The position numbers and the translations under genes are program-made. Positions 33,618-45,592 of a stretch of 64,000 nt of DNA are shown piece after piece. Where the stretch lies: NCBI RefSeq assembly GCF_000340215.1, contig NW_006921535.1:248001-312000 (forward strand), read 5' to 3'. The notes beneath the pieces were generated by a model. It did not search any database. It was not told the DNA's origin and saw only the letters and a list, made by a program, of their open reading frames with translations. The stretch is from Pseudocercospora fijiensis CIRAD86. Taxonomy: Eukaryota > Ascomycota > Dothideomycetes > Mycosphaerellales > Mycosphaerellaceae. Within the stretch, counting starts at the first letter, position 1. Each line of letters opens with the position of its first letter.

Positions 33618-36600
33618 TCAAATTACACAAAACACAACAACAATAGCAAGAAGAATAAACCCCCCTGAAAACCAGCCCGTGCAATTTCTCGAACCTCCAC
33701 TAGACGAACTCGTACTCGTAGGCGAAATCAAACTACCGTCTTCTTCTGTAGTAGTAGTAGTAGTAGTCCTACTCGCAGAAATCCTCGAACTCGTAGCCCC
33801 AAAAACTCCAGTAACACTCCCCAACCCTTCAGCCTGGAATTCGCTCGCGTCAGCCGTAGCAGCGAGAAGACCTAAATCCACCGTCGTCGAGCGTCCGGAG
33901 ACTTCCACGAAAATTTCAGTCCCGAGAGCAGAGTACGTTGTCCCGGAGACAGTGATTGCGGAACCGCCTGGTGAAAGAGTCTGGGAGCCGAAAACTAGAG
34001 CAGGAGCTGAGATTGGGATTTTGAAAGTTGAGGTCCAGCCTTCGGAGACGGCGATGACTTCGGTGCCATGTGCTGTGTAGGTTGTGCCTGAGAGGGTTAA
34101 TGCGGAGCCGTCGGCTGTTAAGGTTTGGGTGCCGAGGATTAGGGAGGGGGGTGTTGTGATGAGGGGGGTATGGGGCATGGGGAATGTGGAGGATTGGCCG
34201 TGAGCGATTGCGATGATTTGAGATCCGCTTGCTGTGTATGTTGTGCCGGCGAGAGTTATGGCTGAGCCGCCTGCTACGAGGGTTTGGGAGCCTATGACTA
34301 GCTGGGTAGCAGCGGTTGGAATTGCTATGATGCCATTTGTTAGAGCGATGAGATCGCCAGCAGCTTGGGTCATTGAAGCTCCGTTGATGAATACACCATT
34401 CCCGGATGGAGCCAGGGAGACTGTAGCGCCAGAAATGACTGCAGCTGAGCCAGGCTGGAGAGTGGTTCCTGGGAGCACGAGTTGAGTTTGGGAGCCCACA
34501 GCAACAGCTGGCTGCGTGACTTGGGCAACGACTGCCGTAGCCTCAATACCGTCTCCCAAACTCACAGCTCCGCCACTTGCAGCGGGTTGTAGTTCCGAGG
34601 ATGCACCATTGACCACAATGCCATTTCCATCCGATGGGAAGACGATGGTATTGCCAGAGACAGTCGCAGTATCACCAGGCTGTAGAGTCGTGCCAGGTAA
34701 AATCAAGTTCGTGACGCTAACAGGAGCAACAGACGAGGCTGTCATAGCCTCGAGAGCATTGGTGGGACTGAGCTGAGGAGGATTCGGGGAGGAAATCCCG
34801 AGCCCTTGTCCGATGAAACTGGCTATGCCTCCTGCGGAAGTGGAGGCCGGAGGATTGGCCGCAGTGAGAATGAGCGAAATGGCGTTTCCGAGCGGGTCGC
34901 TAGAGTCTTGTCCGGCGTCTTCTGTGGTCGCTGAGGGGTCATCCAAGGAGGTGGTTGGATCGAAGGTGAATGGCAGTTCGCTGGTCTCAGACACTGGCTG
35001 TGCAGTGGGCACGGTAGGTCTGGGATCCTCGCTTGGTGTGCTTGTCTGCTGCGCTGGAGACGTGATACTTGCGCCCGCCTGGGCACTAGTCGTCGGAGCT
35101 GGCGGGTCTGCTGTTGAGGTAGGGCCATCATTTGCGGTGGGCAACGTTGGCGCGGCGGCGGTCGGAACTTGAGTGAGCATAGAAGGAGGATCATACAAGC
35201 CTCTCAGATCAAGCGCACAAGTTTTCCAAGCAGGATCCAGATCACGAATCTGAGGTGGGACGGCCAGGACTGGGAGGAAGCCTTCGCTGAAAACCAGATC
35301 CGGAGAACACCACGCGCGATAGCCCATGTCCTGGATGTCTATGCCATTAATGTAGGTCGCAGTGTTCTGGGGCACTCGTGCATAGAGTGGCATCATGTTG
35401 CAGTACGGCATACATTCCCAAGCCGAATGCGGAATTGGGCCTTCGAAGTCCTGAAAATTCACTGGGTAGGCGTTGTACTGCGGAGGGAAGGCCCTCGCAT
35501 AGTCGCAAAGTGAGTAGATGCTCGTCGAAGCCATGGTAAGGATGCGCCCTTGATACCCACCACCAATGCGATTATTGCATTCATCGAGGGCGTAGGCCGT
35601 CTCCATTGAGATGTATGCCTTGTTCTTGTACAGTGTGTTGCCGTCTAGTGTTATGTACTCTCCTGAATTGGTTGTGTTAGACCATCGAGTGATGTTAGGG
35701 GAACCGCAGTCCTGATTGTTGTAGCCTGCACCATGGCCGCCGTAAGGACACAAGGTTCCATTCCCGGCCGGCCACGTTGCACACACATTGGGCGGAGCTG
35801 TGGTCGTAGGTGGGAAGAACATCATCTTCACGTGGCCGCCGTAGATTGTGCAGGTCGGCGTTGGGCAGACAGTGCTCGTGCCATTCATCGTTTTGGTGGG
35901 CGTTGAGGTTGATGAAGCCGTCTTTCGGCAGAAGGGCATCCAGGTTGGATCGCCCATAGAGTCTGGGCCCATCCAAATCTCGGTGCTGTTCGTGTCGGGC
36001 AATAGCCAATGATAGCTAAGACTGTATCCATGGTATTCACCGTCATTCTCATTTGGCGTCAGTGTCTTATTGTTGATTACCAAGGTAGGCAAGGTGGTCA
36101 CAGGTTCTGAGGCCAGGGTCGTAGTGGTCGTTCCTATGGCGGAGTTGCCCCATGCCATGGCGGTGGCATTCTCAGCGATGGAGAAAGTATAGAGCAGTTC
36201 GTCCTCGAGGGATTTGCATTGAGAGGAGTCAACACTGCAGGTCGGCTCAGGGCCCTTGTAAGCACTCAAGGTCGAAGCTGTTTGGATCCAGGTGGCGGTT
36301 GGTGTGATGGTGCCAATGACATGAGCTGTCGCATCATTACCTTCGCAGTAGGTCGAGGTTGACGCGGTGAAGTTTGTTGCGCTCCAAGTTTTGGAGATCC
36401 ATGTCGATGTTTGACTGATGCCCCATGTAGCGTATTCCTCGTTGCAGGCAAAGATGTACGATAGACCGCTACCCGTCGGAGCGACAGTCCAGCGAGTAGC
36501 ATTCGAAGTGGCATTGAGGCCAGACGCGGAGGCAGTGCGGGCTGGGCTGGAGGTGTTGACTGCTGGAGGCACAAAGCCACAGCCCAGACCCAGGTTGCAC

Positions 36601-36765
36601 TCACTGGTCGTCGATGCAGCCGAGGTGGTATTGGAGAAAGATTGCCTGGGAAACAGATTGCGAGCATTAGCGACCGCTAGAAGTGCGTCAGCATATCAGG
36701 CAAACATGACTGTCCTCTGTCTGCATACACGAGAAGCATAAGCATGATAGCAGCAAGACGGCCAT
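33618..36765 (-). CDS. Large repeat-containing secreted/GPI-type cell-surface protein
   Basis: Exon 1 (36765-36731) encodes the signal peptide MAVLLLSCLCFS. An 85-bp intron (36646-36730; GTGTAT donor, CGCTAATG branch, CCCAG acceptor) leads to exon 2, for about 1020 residues. The N-terminal half is Cys-containing and N-glycosylation-rich. A Pro/Thr/Ser stretch (about residues 480-600) follows, then tandem repeats. Two copies are of a LxLPGTTLQPG...GNGIVVNGAS type. Three are of a xGSQTLxxGGSAITLSGTTY type, about 50-55 residues apart. The C-terminus has a Ser/Thr-rich stalk, a small-residue stretch (SSSGGSRNCTGW) and the hydrophobic tail GGFILLAIVVVFCVI, as for a GPI signal or membrane anchor. 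The likely location is cell wall or plasma membrane. Family name unknown. The exon 1 assignment is moderately certain. Confidence 0.75.
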
Positions 36766-38073
36766 GATGCGGCCACTCTGACGCGCGACCTCCAAAAGAA
36801 CGTGCTCTGGGTGAAGGTGGATGGAAGAAAGGCGGACGCCGGTCCTCTTCAACCACGCGACGCGACATTTCTCTGGCGTGGCTGTAGGAGCCAAATGCAG
36901 GTTTTCAGCTGCTGCTGCGGTGGAGGCCGCTTGCCGACACAGTACCTGCAGGAGGCGCAGTGATCACAGCATGATCCTCATTGCGGTCGAGCTGTCTTTG
37001 GACGAGTTCTCGGATGGTGCGAATTGGGCAGGACTTCTGCAGGACTGCAGGCCTGACGCTCCTCTGGGAGTACAGTGGCTATATTGGGCCCAATAGGTGT
37101 GCTGAAACGTGTCGGCAGCACCGCGGAAAGGATTGGATTGCATACCACACTGGCGCTTGCTTAGTTCCGCGCCAAGGGGAAGATGTCGAGCGAAGGATCG
37201 GGTCCCATCAAAATTTGATGGGCTGTCAGCTCGACGCCTTCTCCACCGCAATAATAATCATTCGGTTCAGCTTGACGCGGTGTGGGTATGGATCGATGGA
37301 GGCCAAGAAAGTCCGCCTGCCACGCGCGTTTCAGGAGAACATGCTGAACTCTACAGTGAAGCGAGCATACGCAGATCATCTTCCCTGCGAAATGTTCTGC
37401 TGCAGTGAGCTCATCTGGGCGCGCGCCTGGTGCTGGTTTGTCGTGCTGGCGAGGTCGATGAAGGCCTCACTCACGCCTCGTGTCGTGCTGGAGCCTCCAG
37501 TACGAGATATATGGAAGATGCATCCAGCCCGTCACGACGCGTGTCTGCCTCCAGATGGAGAGATGCGTGTGCCTTGAGAATGAACGGCATGCCTGAGGCA
37601 TTGACTGGCAGCAGTGTGAACAGGCAGCATTGTCAGGCTGGCTTTGTTGTCGCTGCGATGCGATGGCATGGAGCGGGAGAGGAAATACGAAGCCATGACC
37701 ACCGGTAGATCCTCGGCAGCGATAAGTCAGCGATAAGGAAGCACATGACGATGACGGTCACTTCCACGCTTCACCTGTCAACACAACTCACTTTCTGCTC
37801 GTGCGTGACATTTTGCTTCGCGCCCTGTCCAAAAGTCAACATCGACCGCTGCATCCTGTTATAGCGTGGCTGAGACAGCACTCCCGATATGAGCACACAA
37901 CGATGAACGCACCTTGTGGCGGCCTTAGGCACGGCACGCGACCGCCAGCAGTACATCGAGATCGAGACGACAGTAGGCAGGCAGGCAGGCAGGCAGACAG
38001 CAAACTGCCTCACAAACATTGATTGCCATAAGAGTGCTGCACGAAAGCTCGGCCGTGTAGCACGCATGTAAAA
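36766..38073. other. Divergent promoter between the surface-protein gene and ATG2
   Basis: About 1.3 kb without a supported gene. An (AGGC)n run of about five units lies at 37975-37996. Several open frames exist but none has a protein-like pattern. Confidence 0.5.
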
Positions 38074-41000
38074 ATGTCGTGGTGGCAGCAGAAACTCCTC
38101 CGCTATGCTCTGAGATATGGCCTGTCGCGGACGGGGCTCCTCGAGGACGGGGCCATAGATTTGGACAACCTGGACATCACCATCGGCAAGAGAAACGTCA
38201 TCGACCTGAAACATGTCGGCCTCAATATCAAACGCATCGCCAAGCTTGCCCAGCTGCCACCCAGTCTCCGTCTCGAAACCGCACGAATATTGTCCCTCCG
38301 CCTAACCATCCCCGCGGACTTCTATCAGGCGAGTATCGTCGTCGAGGTGGATGGCGTGGAGATCAGCGCACTTCTGGAAGAGGTGGAGAGCTCGCGCTCC
38401 AAGACGGAAAGCAAGCCGAGGGCGAGATCGCCAGTCAGTGCAAAGACGCCGCAGCATAGGAAGATGAACAGGCGATTACATTCTCCTCCACCTTACCGTC
38501 GAGTTGGAATGGACAGTTCAGAGGAAGACCTTCATCTGCCACATGTCCAAGATGTCGCCAAATCTTTCCTTCTGGACGAGCCTTTGGCTGAAAGACAAGA
38601 GCTCGAAGCTTTAGCATATACAGACGATGATGTTGCTGGGTCCGTCATCAGCGAGAGCACTGAAGGAGATATGGGCACCGGTCTGGGTATCGGTGTGCCT
38701 GGATTTCTTGCCAACTTCCTCCAGGGAATTGTGGACAGGCTTAAGGTGCAAGTCCACAACGTTCAGATCAGCGTCGAGACCGAGATCAACGCCGAATCGC
38801 AGGAGAGCATGCCGGTCATTCTCCGACTTAAAGTCGTCAAAGCTGAGCTGCACGAGTTGTCTCAAGAAGACAAGCACGACGAAGCGGCAGAGGCAAGACG
38901 GCAGTTTCGACTACACGACATTTCAGTCGATTTGTTGACAGATAATGGCGCCCTCGCCAGTCTGTCTACTGTTCCATCCTTCATCTCGTCAGCTACCAGC
39001 CGCTCATCTGCCCCAAATCCGGTCCAAAGTACCAGCGCTCCCCGTGCTGGTGCAGCATCTCAACGACCATCCTCCACGAATACCACCAAATCTTCAAGTT
39101 CCGCAAGCATGCACTCTATGGGCATGGTCATGCAGCCAATGATGCCCGAGCCACAATCGTCGCCAATGCCACCATCTTCGCAGTCACCACTTCCGCCCTC
39201 GTCAGCTTCAGTGGCAGAGCTTGATGCTGACCAGTTCACAGACGCCAGGGACGATGAGCACGTAGAGCAGACCGCGAAGTCACACCTCCTGGATATACAG
39301 CCTGGTGATGACAATATCAGTTGGGGTTCTCGTCGAAGCAAGAGTAGTGCACCAGCTGATGACCTTTGGAAGTCGATGATTAGTGAAGATGACCTACCAG
39401 AGTCGCTACTGATGGAGCCCGAGCGTGCTCCAACACCAAAGGCGACATCGACCCGCAGCAATAGTCCAATTCAAATGCGACAGCATAGGCCCGTATCACC
39501 ATATTCGCGTGGCTTCCAGGGCCCTGGCTCGTGGCCACGTCCTGACGAGAGCCCAGAGCGGCATCGCGCGCAGCAGAGTCCTGGATCGTGGCCAACTCTC
39601 GATCAAGGTCGATCCTCAGCTTTAGAACCGCTCGATCAAGTCTTGACATCGGCTTATGGGGACGAAGAACGCGTGGCGTCTGGTAGAGAACACCCCCCAT
39701 TTGCGGCGGAATTAAGAGAGGATGCGGTGGACAACAAGCACGCAGCCCTCGAACATGTCAGCCCAGAGCGACCAATTCCAGAAACGCCGCCCGAACCGGA
39801 AGGGCCGATAGACGAGAGCATGTTCACGTCCCAGGTCTTCAGTCATGAAGAGGCCCAAAGTATGTACATGAGTGCCATGACCACTAGTCCGAAAATGGAC
39901 GTGCCGGGTGGCTGGTCCTCCCCAGCACAGAGCACCAGGTCGTCACTTCCAGAGGCCTCGCATCTATCAACACTAGATGAAGTTTTGGGACAGGAGACTG
40001 ATCAGCCTGGTCTTGACGGAGCACAGGCGTCACAAGAAACCCGCTCAGGAAATGCAACCCCAAGAGCTCATTCACCTGAATTGCCCAACAAAACCTCTAC
40101 CGCTGCCGAGGACAGGCGACGAATGTCTGTGATAGAGCTGTTACATGTTTCCATGCTCAAAATTGCTCTGCCCACGACTTCGCACAGTTCGCCTGATGCT
40201 ACACCGCAGCCTCTCTCGAATCGAGCTACGCCCTTGGCAAAGTCCGTGAGTCCAGCTCATGGTATGCCTGGAACGTTTTCCGCATATTCTGATCTAAGCA
40301 GATCTCGCATTCGAAGTGGACCAGGGTCTGTGCATCCGGATCTTAATAGTGTCATCTTTAGTTCCTCCGAGAAGTCGTCAAACTCGGGGGTTGAGTCTCC
40401 GATGGAGGTGACACTTAGCACAACGTGTCTGCAAGTCGATGTCGCTGCATGCCGCCTCCTTTATGAACTCTCAAAGCACATGGCCGACGCGTTTCGGAAT
40501 CAAGATGACAAGCGTTCAAAATCTGCTTCCAATTCGAACGCTCCTTCAAGCGGTATTAGCATCGCTGTGCATCTCGAACGTGCTCGACTTACGCTGGCGG
40601 AGCAACTCGATCAAAAGACATCGCTCAAGGATCGGATTAACGACACAATCCACGGAGCTGTTGATCTCACGTGCGAGGACCTAAGCTTGAAGATGGGAAG
40701 CGACTTAAGTCTGCAGGTTGGGACCTTCGCAATCCTTTTGGGTGGCAACGACCTCATCACGTTCGACAGGGACCGTCGCAGTGTTGCAAATTCCCAGTTG
40801 TTCCCGTCTGAAGCACCTGTAGTCGCTGTTGCCGTTTCCAATAACAGGACTGGTGCCAACAAGAGGCCCGTGACGGACATTTCTGTCCACACGGCTCCAG
40901 TCATCGTTTCAATCGATCTCTTGGTCATGGAAGAGACATTCGGCTCGTTTGGTGGGCTGAGTGGTATGCTAGAGTTGGGCAGTTCTGTACTCTCAGAAAA

Positions 41001-44000
41001 TGCTGCAAGTGCATCCTCCACAACGAAACCACCAAAAGGAGTTCGATTTGCACAAGAAGCCAGTCAATCTCCGCGTACAGATCCTGAGATTAAGCTTAAC
41101 AGCCGCATCAGCGGCATTACAGCATCTCTGCGAGGGCCAGCCTGCTCTGTCCTACTCCGGACCAGTACTCTCAAGACAATATGTCGAGAGGCGGGCGTGG
41201 TGGCGACAATCGAGCGCATAGTGCTGAACGGTCCTCATACGGAGCTCTTGCCCTCCGAACCACCGCTTTCCATAGACCTTGCTAGCCTCAAGATCGAGTA
41301 TCTGCCCACGCCACAGGACAAGGACCTGGAACGATTGCTGTCGCTCCTCACACCGTCCAAAGACAAATACGATGACGATGACGACATCATCATTGACACT
41401 CTTCTGAGTCAGAGACGCAAAGGAGCTATTCTGCGGCTTCAGATAGGAGACATCAAGGCCAAGATCGAGGACTGGGATAGTCTTTCCACACTATCGGCGC
41501 TTGGAGATGATCTGACGAAGCTCTCGGCTGTGGCGAAGTATCTTCCTGAAGACGATAAGCCTGGCCTACTTACGACTTTGCGGGTCAAAGATGGCGAAGT
41601 CCGACTCCCTGTCAACGAACGTTTCGGACAACTCAGGATTGCGCTCCAGGATTTGCATCTAGCCCATGTTGGCATACCTGCTCTTCTGGCCTTTTCCGTT
41701 GGCAATCTATTTGCATCTCAGGCCGGGGGGCCTCAGATCCTGCGTCCTCTCATACCTATGGCAGGCGCCGATGCCTCGCCTGTTGTAATGGCGCGCATGC
41801 TCGGCGACGAAGTCGAACCTACTGTCAAAGTCAAGCTGTATAATCTGTGCGCAGAGTACAGTGTTCCCGTAATACTCGATCTTACTGGGATGGACAAAGA
41901 AGTTGAAACAGAAGCACTTGTGAACGAGATGGCACAGTCAGTGGCCAACCTCGCGATGGCACAGAGCCCCAGCAAGCTTGCGCGTAGTCCTACAAGCGAT
42001 CTCTCGGGCACTTCCTCGAAGAAGACCAACATCAGTCTCCTTGTGCATGACTCTGCGCTAGGCTTGACTCCGCAGAAGCTACCTTCCAAAGCGATGCTGG
42101 TTCTGTCCGATATTCATCTTTCTACTGTAGTTCCGCCTGCCGACAGGATGAGCGCCAAGGTGGAGTTGCGCAAAGCTGCCGTGTTTGTGACGGATCGATA
42201 CTCTGCGGACATGAACGACCAACCCATCCCGACTCACGTATCGTCAAACGTGCTCAACACCACGCAACGTCTTGCGAATTCTTTAGTCAGGCAGGGCTTC
42301 GTATCCGTGGGCTCAGTCATGGCAGCAGAAATTGTCATTCGAGCACAGGACTCTGACCAACTGAATGGAGCCAAGGCAGTCGAAGTAGATGTCAAGAACG
42401 AGCTTTTCTTGCTCGAGACTTGCGCCGACTCTACACAAACTCTGATTGCTATTCTAGGTGATCTCGCACCTCCAACACCACCCAACAAGGAACCGAAGTA
42501 TTTGACTCAACCAATGCAGATCGAAGACATGATGGCTTCGTTTACCGGTGACCCTTTCGTCCAGCCCGAGGAGCAGCCTGAAACACTCTTTGACGTGGAT
42601 GACGCCCACGGCGATGAACTGGAAAGCCGGTTGGGAATCTCAATGCGGGACGATGACGAGACCAATCAGCTGCTTGCAGAGTCAGAGATGAATGCCAGTC
42701 TATATGGACCAGTCAGCGGAGTTTTTGGCATGGACGATGATCCGGACCGGGAAAGCTCAGCGGGCGACCACACAGAGACCGCGGAAAGTCTCCTCGAGGA
42801 AGATCCTTTCGAGATGCCCACTTCACCTGATGAGATGCAACTTGGCGATGCAGCTCTTGTACGCGAGCTCAAGAAGCAGCGTAGACCAGCCTCAGATGCC
42901 GAGCCTGTTGATCTCGGTCTGTACGAAATCGAAGATCTTGGCTTTGATGCACTCGGCAGTGGACAACAAGCTCTGGGAAGTCAGTATCGGTTCAACGCGC
43001 CTTACATTGGCGGACGCCAACGACGTGGAAATGCTTCACAAGACGTACCCTTCCGTTTGCGTCTGCGAGACTTTCACGTTATATGGCACATTTATGATGG
43101 CTATGACTGGCAGCGCACCCGAGACGGAATTGTCGAAGCAGTCGAGCAGGTGGAGATGCGAGCTGAAGAGCGTCGTGCCAAACATCGCCAATCTCTACAA
43201 GATCGCGAAGATGACGAAGCGGTCATCGGAGACTTCCTCTTCAACTCAATCTACATCGGCGTTCCAGCAGATCACGATGCGCAAGAGCTTCGACGGCAGA
43301 TTAACCGAAACATCGATGAAGATGTCAGCGAAACAGCCAGCATCCCCGTTTCCGGTATGTCTCGGCCCACCACTCAGTACTCTGCATCCGGCCAACCACG
43401 CCAGCGACAGCGAAGGCGCCTCAAGCTTGGTCGCAGCAAGAGCCACAAGATTGCATTTGAGCTCAAAGGCGTCTCGGCTGATGTGTCGGTTATGCCGCCA
43501 GGCAGCGGAGAAGTCGTCAGTTCTGTTGATCTGCGCCTCAAGGAGTTTGAAATCTTTGACAAAGTGCCCACCTCGACCTGGCGGAAGTTCTTGACACATC
43601 TCGACAACGACCCTTCCAAGCGCGAGATGTGCAAGCCAATGTTCCACATTCAGCTGGAGAACGTCAAGACACTCGAAAGCCATGCAGCTTCAGAGATCGT
43701 GCTGCACGTTTCAGTGCTTCCGCTACGACTTCATGTTGATCAAGACGCTCTTGACTTCATCACCCGCTTCTTCGAATTCAAGGATCCAGAAATGGTACCC
43801 TCTGGTGATCCAGGAGAGCAGCCCTTCCTGCAGAGAGTTGAGGTTGATACCGTCGATATGTGTCTCGACTACAAGCCGAAGAATATTGACTATGCGGGTA
43901 TTCGTTCGGGAAAAACAACCGAGTTCATGAACTTTGTCACCTTAGAAGGCTGCAATATCCGGCTCAGGCACGCCATTGTGTACGGCTTGAGAGGTTTCGA

Positions 44001-44756
44001 TGCCCTGCATCCTACGCTGAACGATATATGGATGCCCGATATCAAACGCAACCAGCTTCCGCGTGTCTTGGCTGGTCTCGCACCTGTCCGTAGCCTGGTC
44101 AACATTGGAAGCGGCATGAGAGATGTCGTTGCAATTCCAGTGCGAGAATACAAGAAAGACGGGCGCATTGTACGAAGCATACAGAAGGGGGCTTTCCACT
44201 TCGGCAAGACCACCGCATCCGAACTGGCCAGACTTGGGGCCAAGGTCGCCCTTGGAACTCAGACGATGCTAGCAAATGCGGAAGAGTTTCTCGCGCCTGA
44301 AGCTTCTGCCTCACGGCGGCCTGGATCAGCTCGCCATGTCTCGTCCGACCAGGGCTGGCATGACGTGGCCTCGGATGATGATGAGCCAGAGCAGCGTGTA
44401 GTCTCTGCTTATGCCAACCAACCACTCGGAGTGCTATCAGGCCTTAAGAGCGCCAGACGATACTTGGAGCATGATCTTCTGACTGCCAAAGACGCTCTGA
44501 TCGCAGTGCAAGGCGAGGTCTTGGAGAGCCGCGGGCCCGGTGGTGCGGCTGCAGCTGTCATCAAGCATGCTCCGACTGTAATCCTACGACCTGTAATCGG
44601 TGCCACCAGGGCGGTTGGAACGACTTTGCTCGGAGTCGGCAACCAGATCGATCGTGGAAATTTGAGGAAGGTTGATGATGTGAGTTACATACGTTCCGGC
44701 AATTCTCATGATATTGTCCTTGCTAACACGTTTTACAGAAATACAAGAGGCGCTGA
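38074..44756 (+). CDS. ATG2: Autophagy-related lipid-transfer protein Atg2
   Basis: Bridge-like lipid-transfer protein that acts with Atg9 and Atg18 at the ER-phagophore contact to expand the isolation membrane. Exon 1 is 38074-44679, the intron 44680-44738 (59 bp; GTGAGT donor, TGCTAACAC branch, TTACAG acceptor) and exon 2 44739-44756, for 2207 residues. The N-terminal chorein segment is MSWWQQKLLRYALRYGLSRT with IDLKHVGLNIK. A long Ser/Pro-rich disordered insertion (about 300-750) separates it from the central region. The C-terminal region contains LRDFHVIWHIYDGYDW, FFEFKDPE and GVGNQIDRGNLRKVDD; exon 2 adds KYKRR before TGA, matching the usual Atg2 end. An unspliced reading runs on to 44901 in the wrong frame. 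Intact. Confidence 0.95.
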
Positions 44757-45042
44757 AGGTGTGGATGTGGATGGATTTGCCACTTCAATTGCACAGCGCA
44801 ACGGCGTGGCGTTTGATTGGCAGCGCAGCTGCCAATCTAGACACCGCGGCCACCGCCCGCGAAAATCCAAGTTGTCCGCCAAGACCGAAATGATTGGCTG
44901 AGAAATTTCGCAGAAGTAATATGCAATCAAAGATTGAAGGGAAATTTGACTTACCCCGGATTTCAGCGTAGAACGTCAATCGAAACAAAGATTGAAGGGG
45001 AATTTAACTTACCCCGGATTTCTTAGCTTATTAGCTAGGGTA
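44757..45042. other. ATG2 3' region passing into AT-rich repeat block
   Basis: Base composition shifts at about 44920. A direct repeat of about 38 bp is present twice (about 44925-44963 and 44985-45024), each copy ending CTTACCCCGGATTTC, with about 60 bp between corresponding points. Confidence 0.6.
44925..45024. repeat. Direct repeat pair ending CTTACCCCGGATTTC
   Basis: Two near-identical copies (AAAGATTGAAGGG start, CCCCGGATTTC end). The complementary box AAATCCGGGGTA occurs at about 46884, so the AT-rich block between may have been bounded by inverted copies of this box. Confidence 0.6.
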
Positions 45043-45592
45043 TTAGCTTAATAGTAGTAATATTTAATTAAAGATTTAAGTACATTTCCTATTAATTGGG
45101 TATAAAGGTGTTAGCTTAATAGTAGTAATATTTAATTAAAGATTTAAGTACATTTCCTATTAATTGCGTATAAAGGTATTAGCTTGATAGTAGTAATATT
45201 TAATTAAAGATTTAAGTACATTTCCTATTAATTGCGTATAAAGGTATTAGCTTAATAGTAGTAATATTTAATTAAACATTTAAGTACATTTCCTATTAAT
45301 TGCGTAGTAGTAATATTTAATTAAAGATTTAAGTACATTTCCTATTAATTGCGTATAAAGGTATTAGCTTAATAGTAGTAATATTTAATTAAACATTTAA
45401 GTACATTTCCTATTAATTGCGTAGTAGTAATATTTAATTAAAGATTTAAGTACATTTCCTATTAATTGCGTATAAAGGTATTAGCTTAATAGTAGTAGTA
45501 TTTAATTAAACATTTAAGTACATTTCCTATTAATTGCGTAGTAGTAATATTTAATTAAAGATTTAAGTACATTTCCTATTAATTACGTATAA
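45043..45592. repeat. AT-rich tandem array with higher-order (68+49 bp) structure
   Basis: Nine units. The first three are 68 bp (starting TTAGCTTAATAGTAGTAATA and ending CGTATAAAGGTA). The last six alternate a unit lacking 19 bp at its end with a complete one, giving three successive 117-bp dimers. The halves of each dimer are marked by a base difference: TTAAACATTT in the first and TTAAAGATTT in the second. The array is very AT-rich, with TpA steps throughout. Confidence 0.95.

Noticed and set aside
44757..44901. Coding extension of ATG2 to 44901
   Set aside because: It results from reading through the 59-bp intron; splicing gives the standard KYKRR end at 44756.
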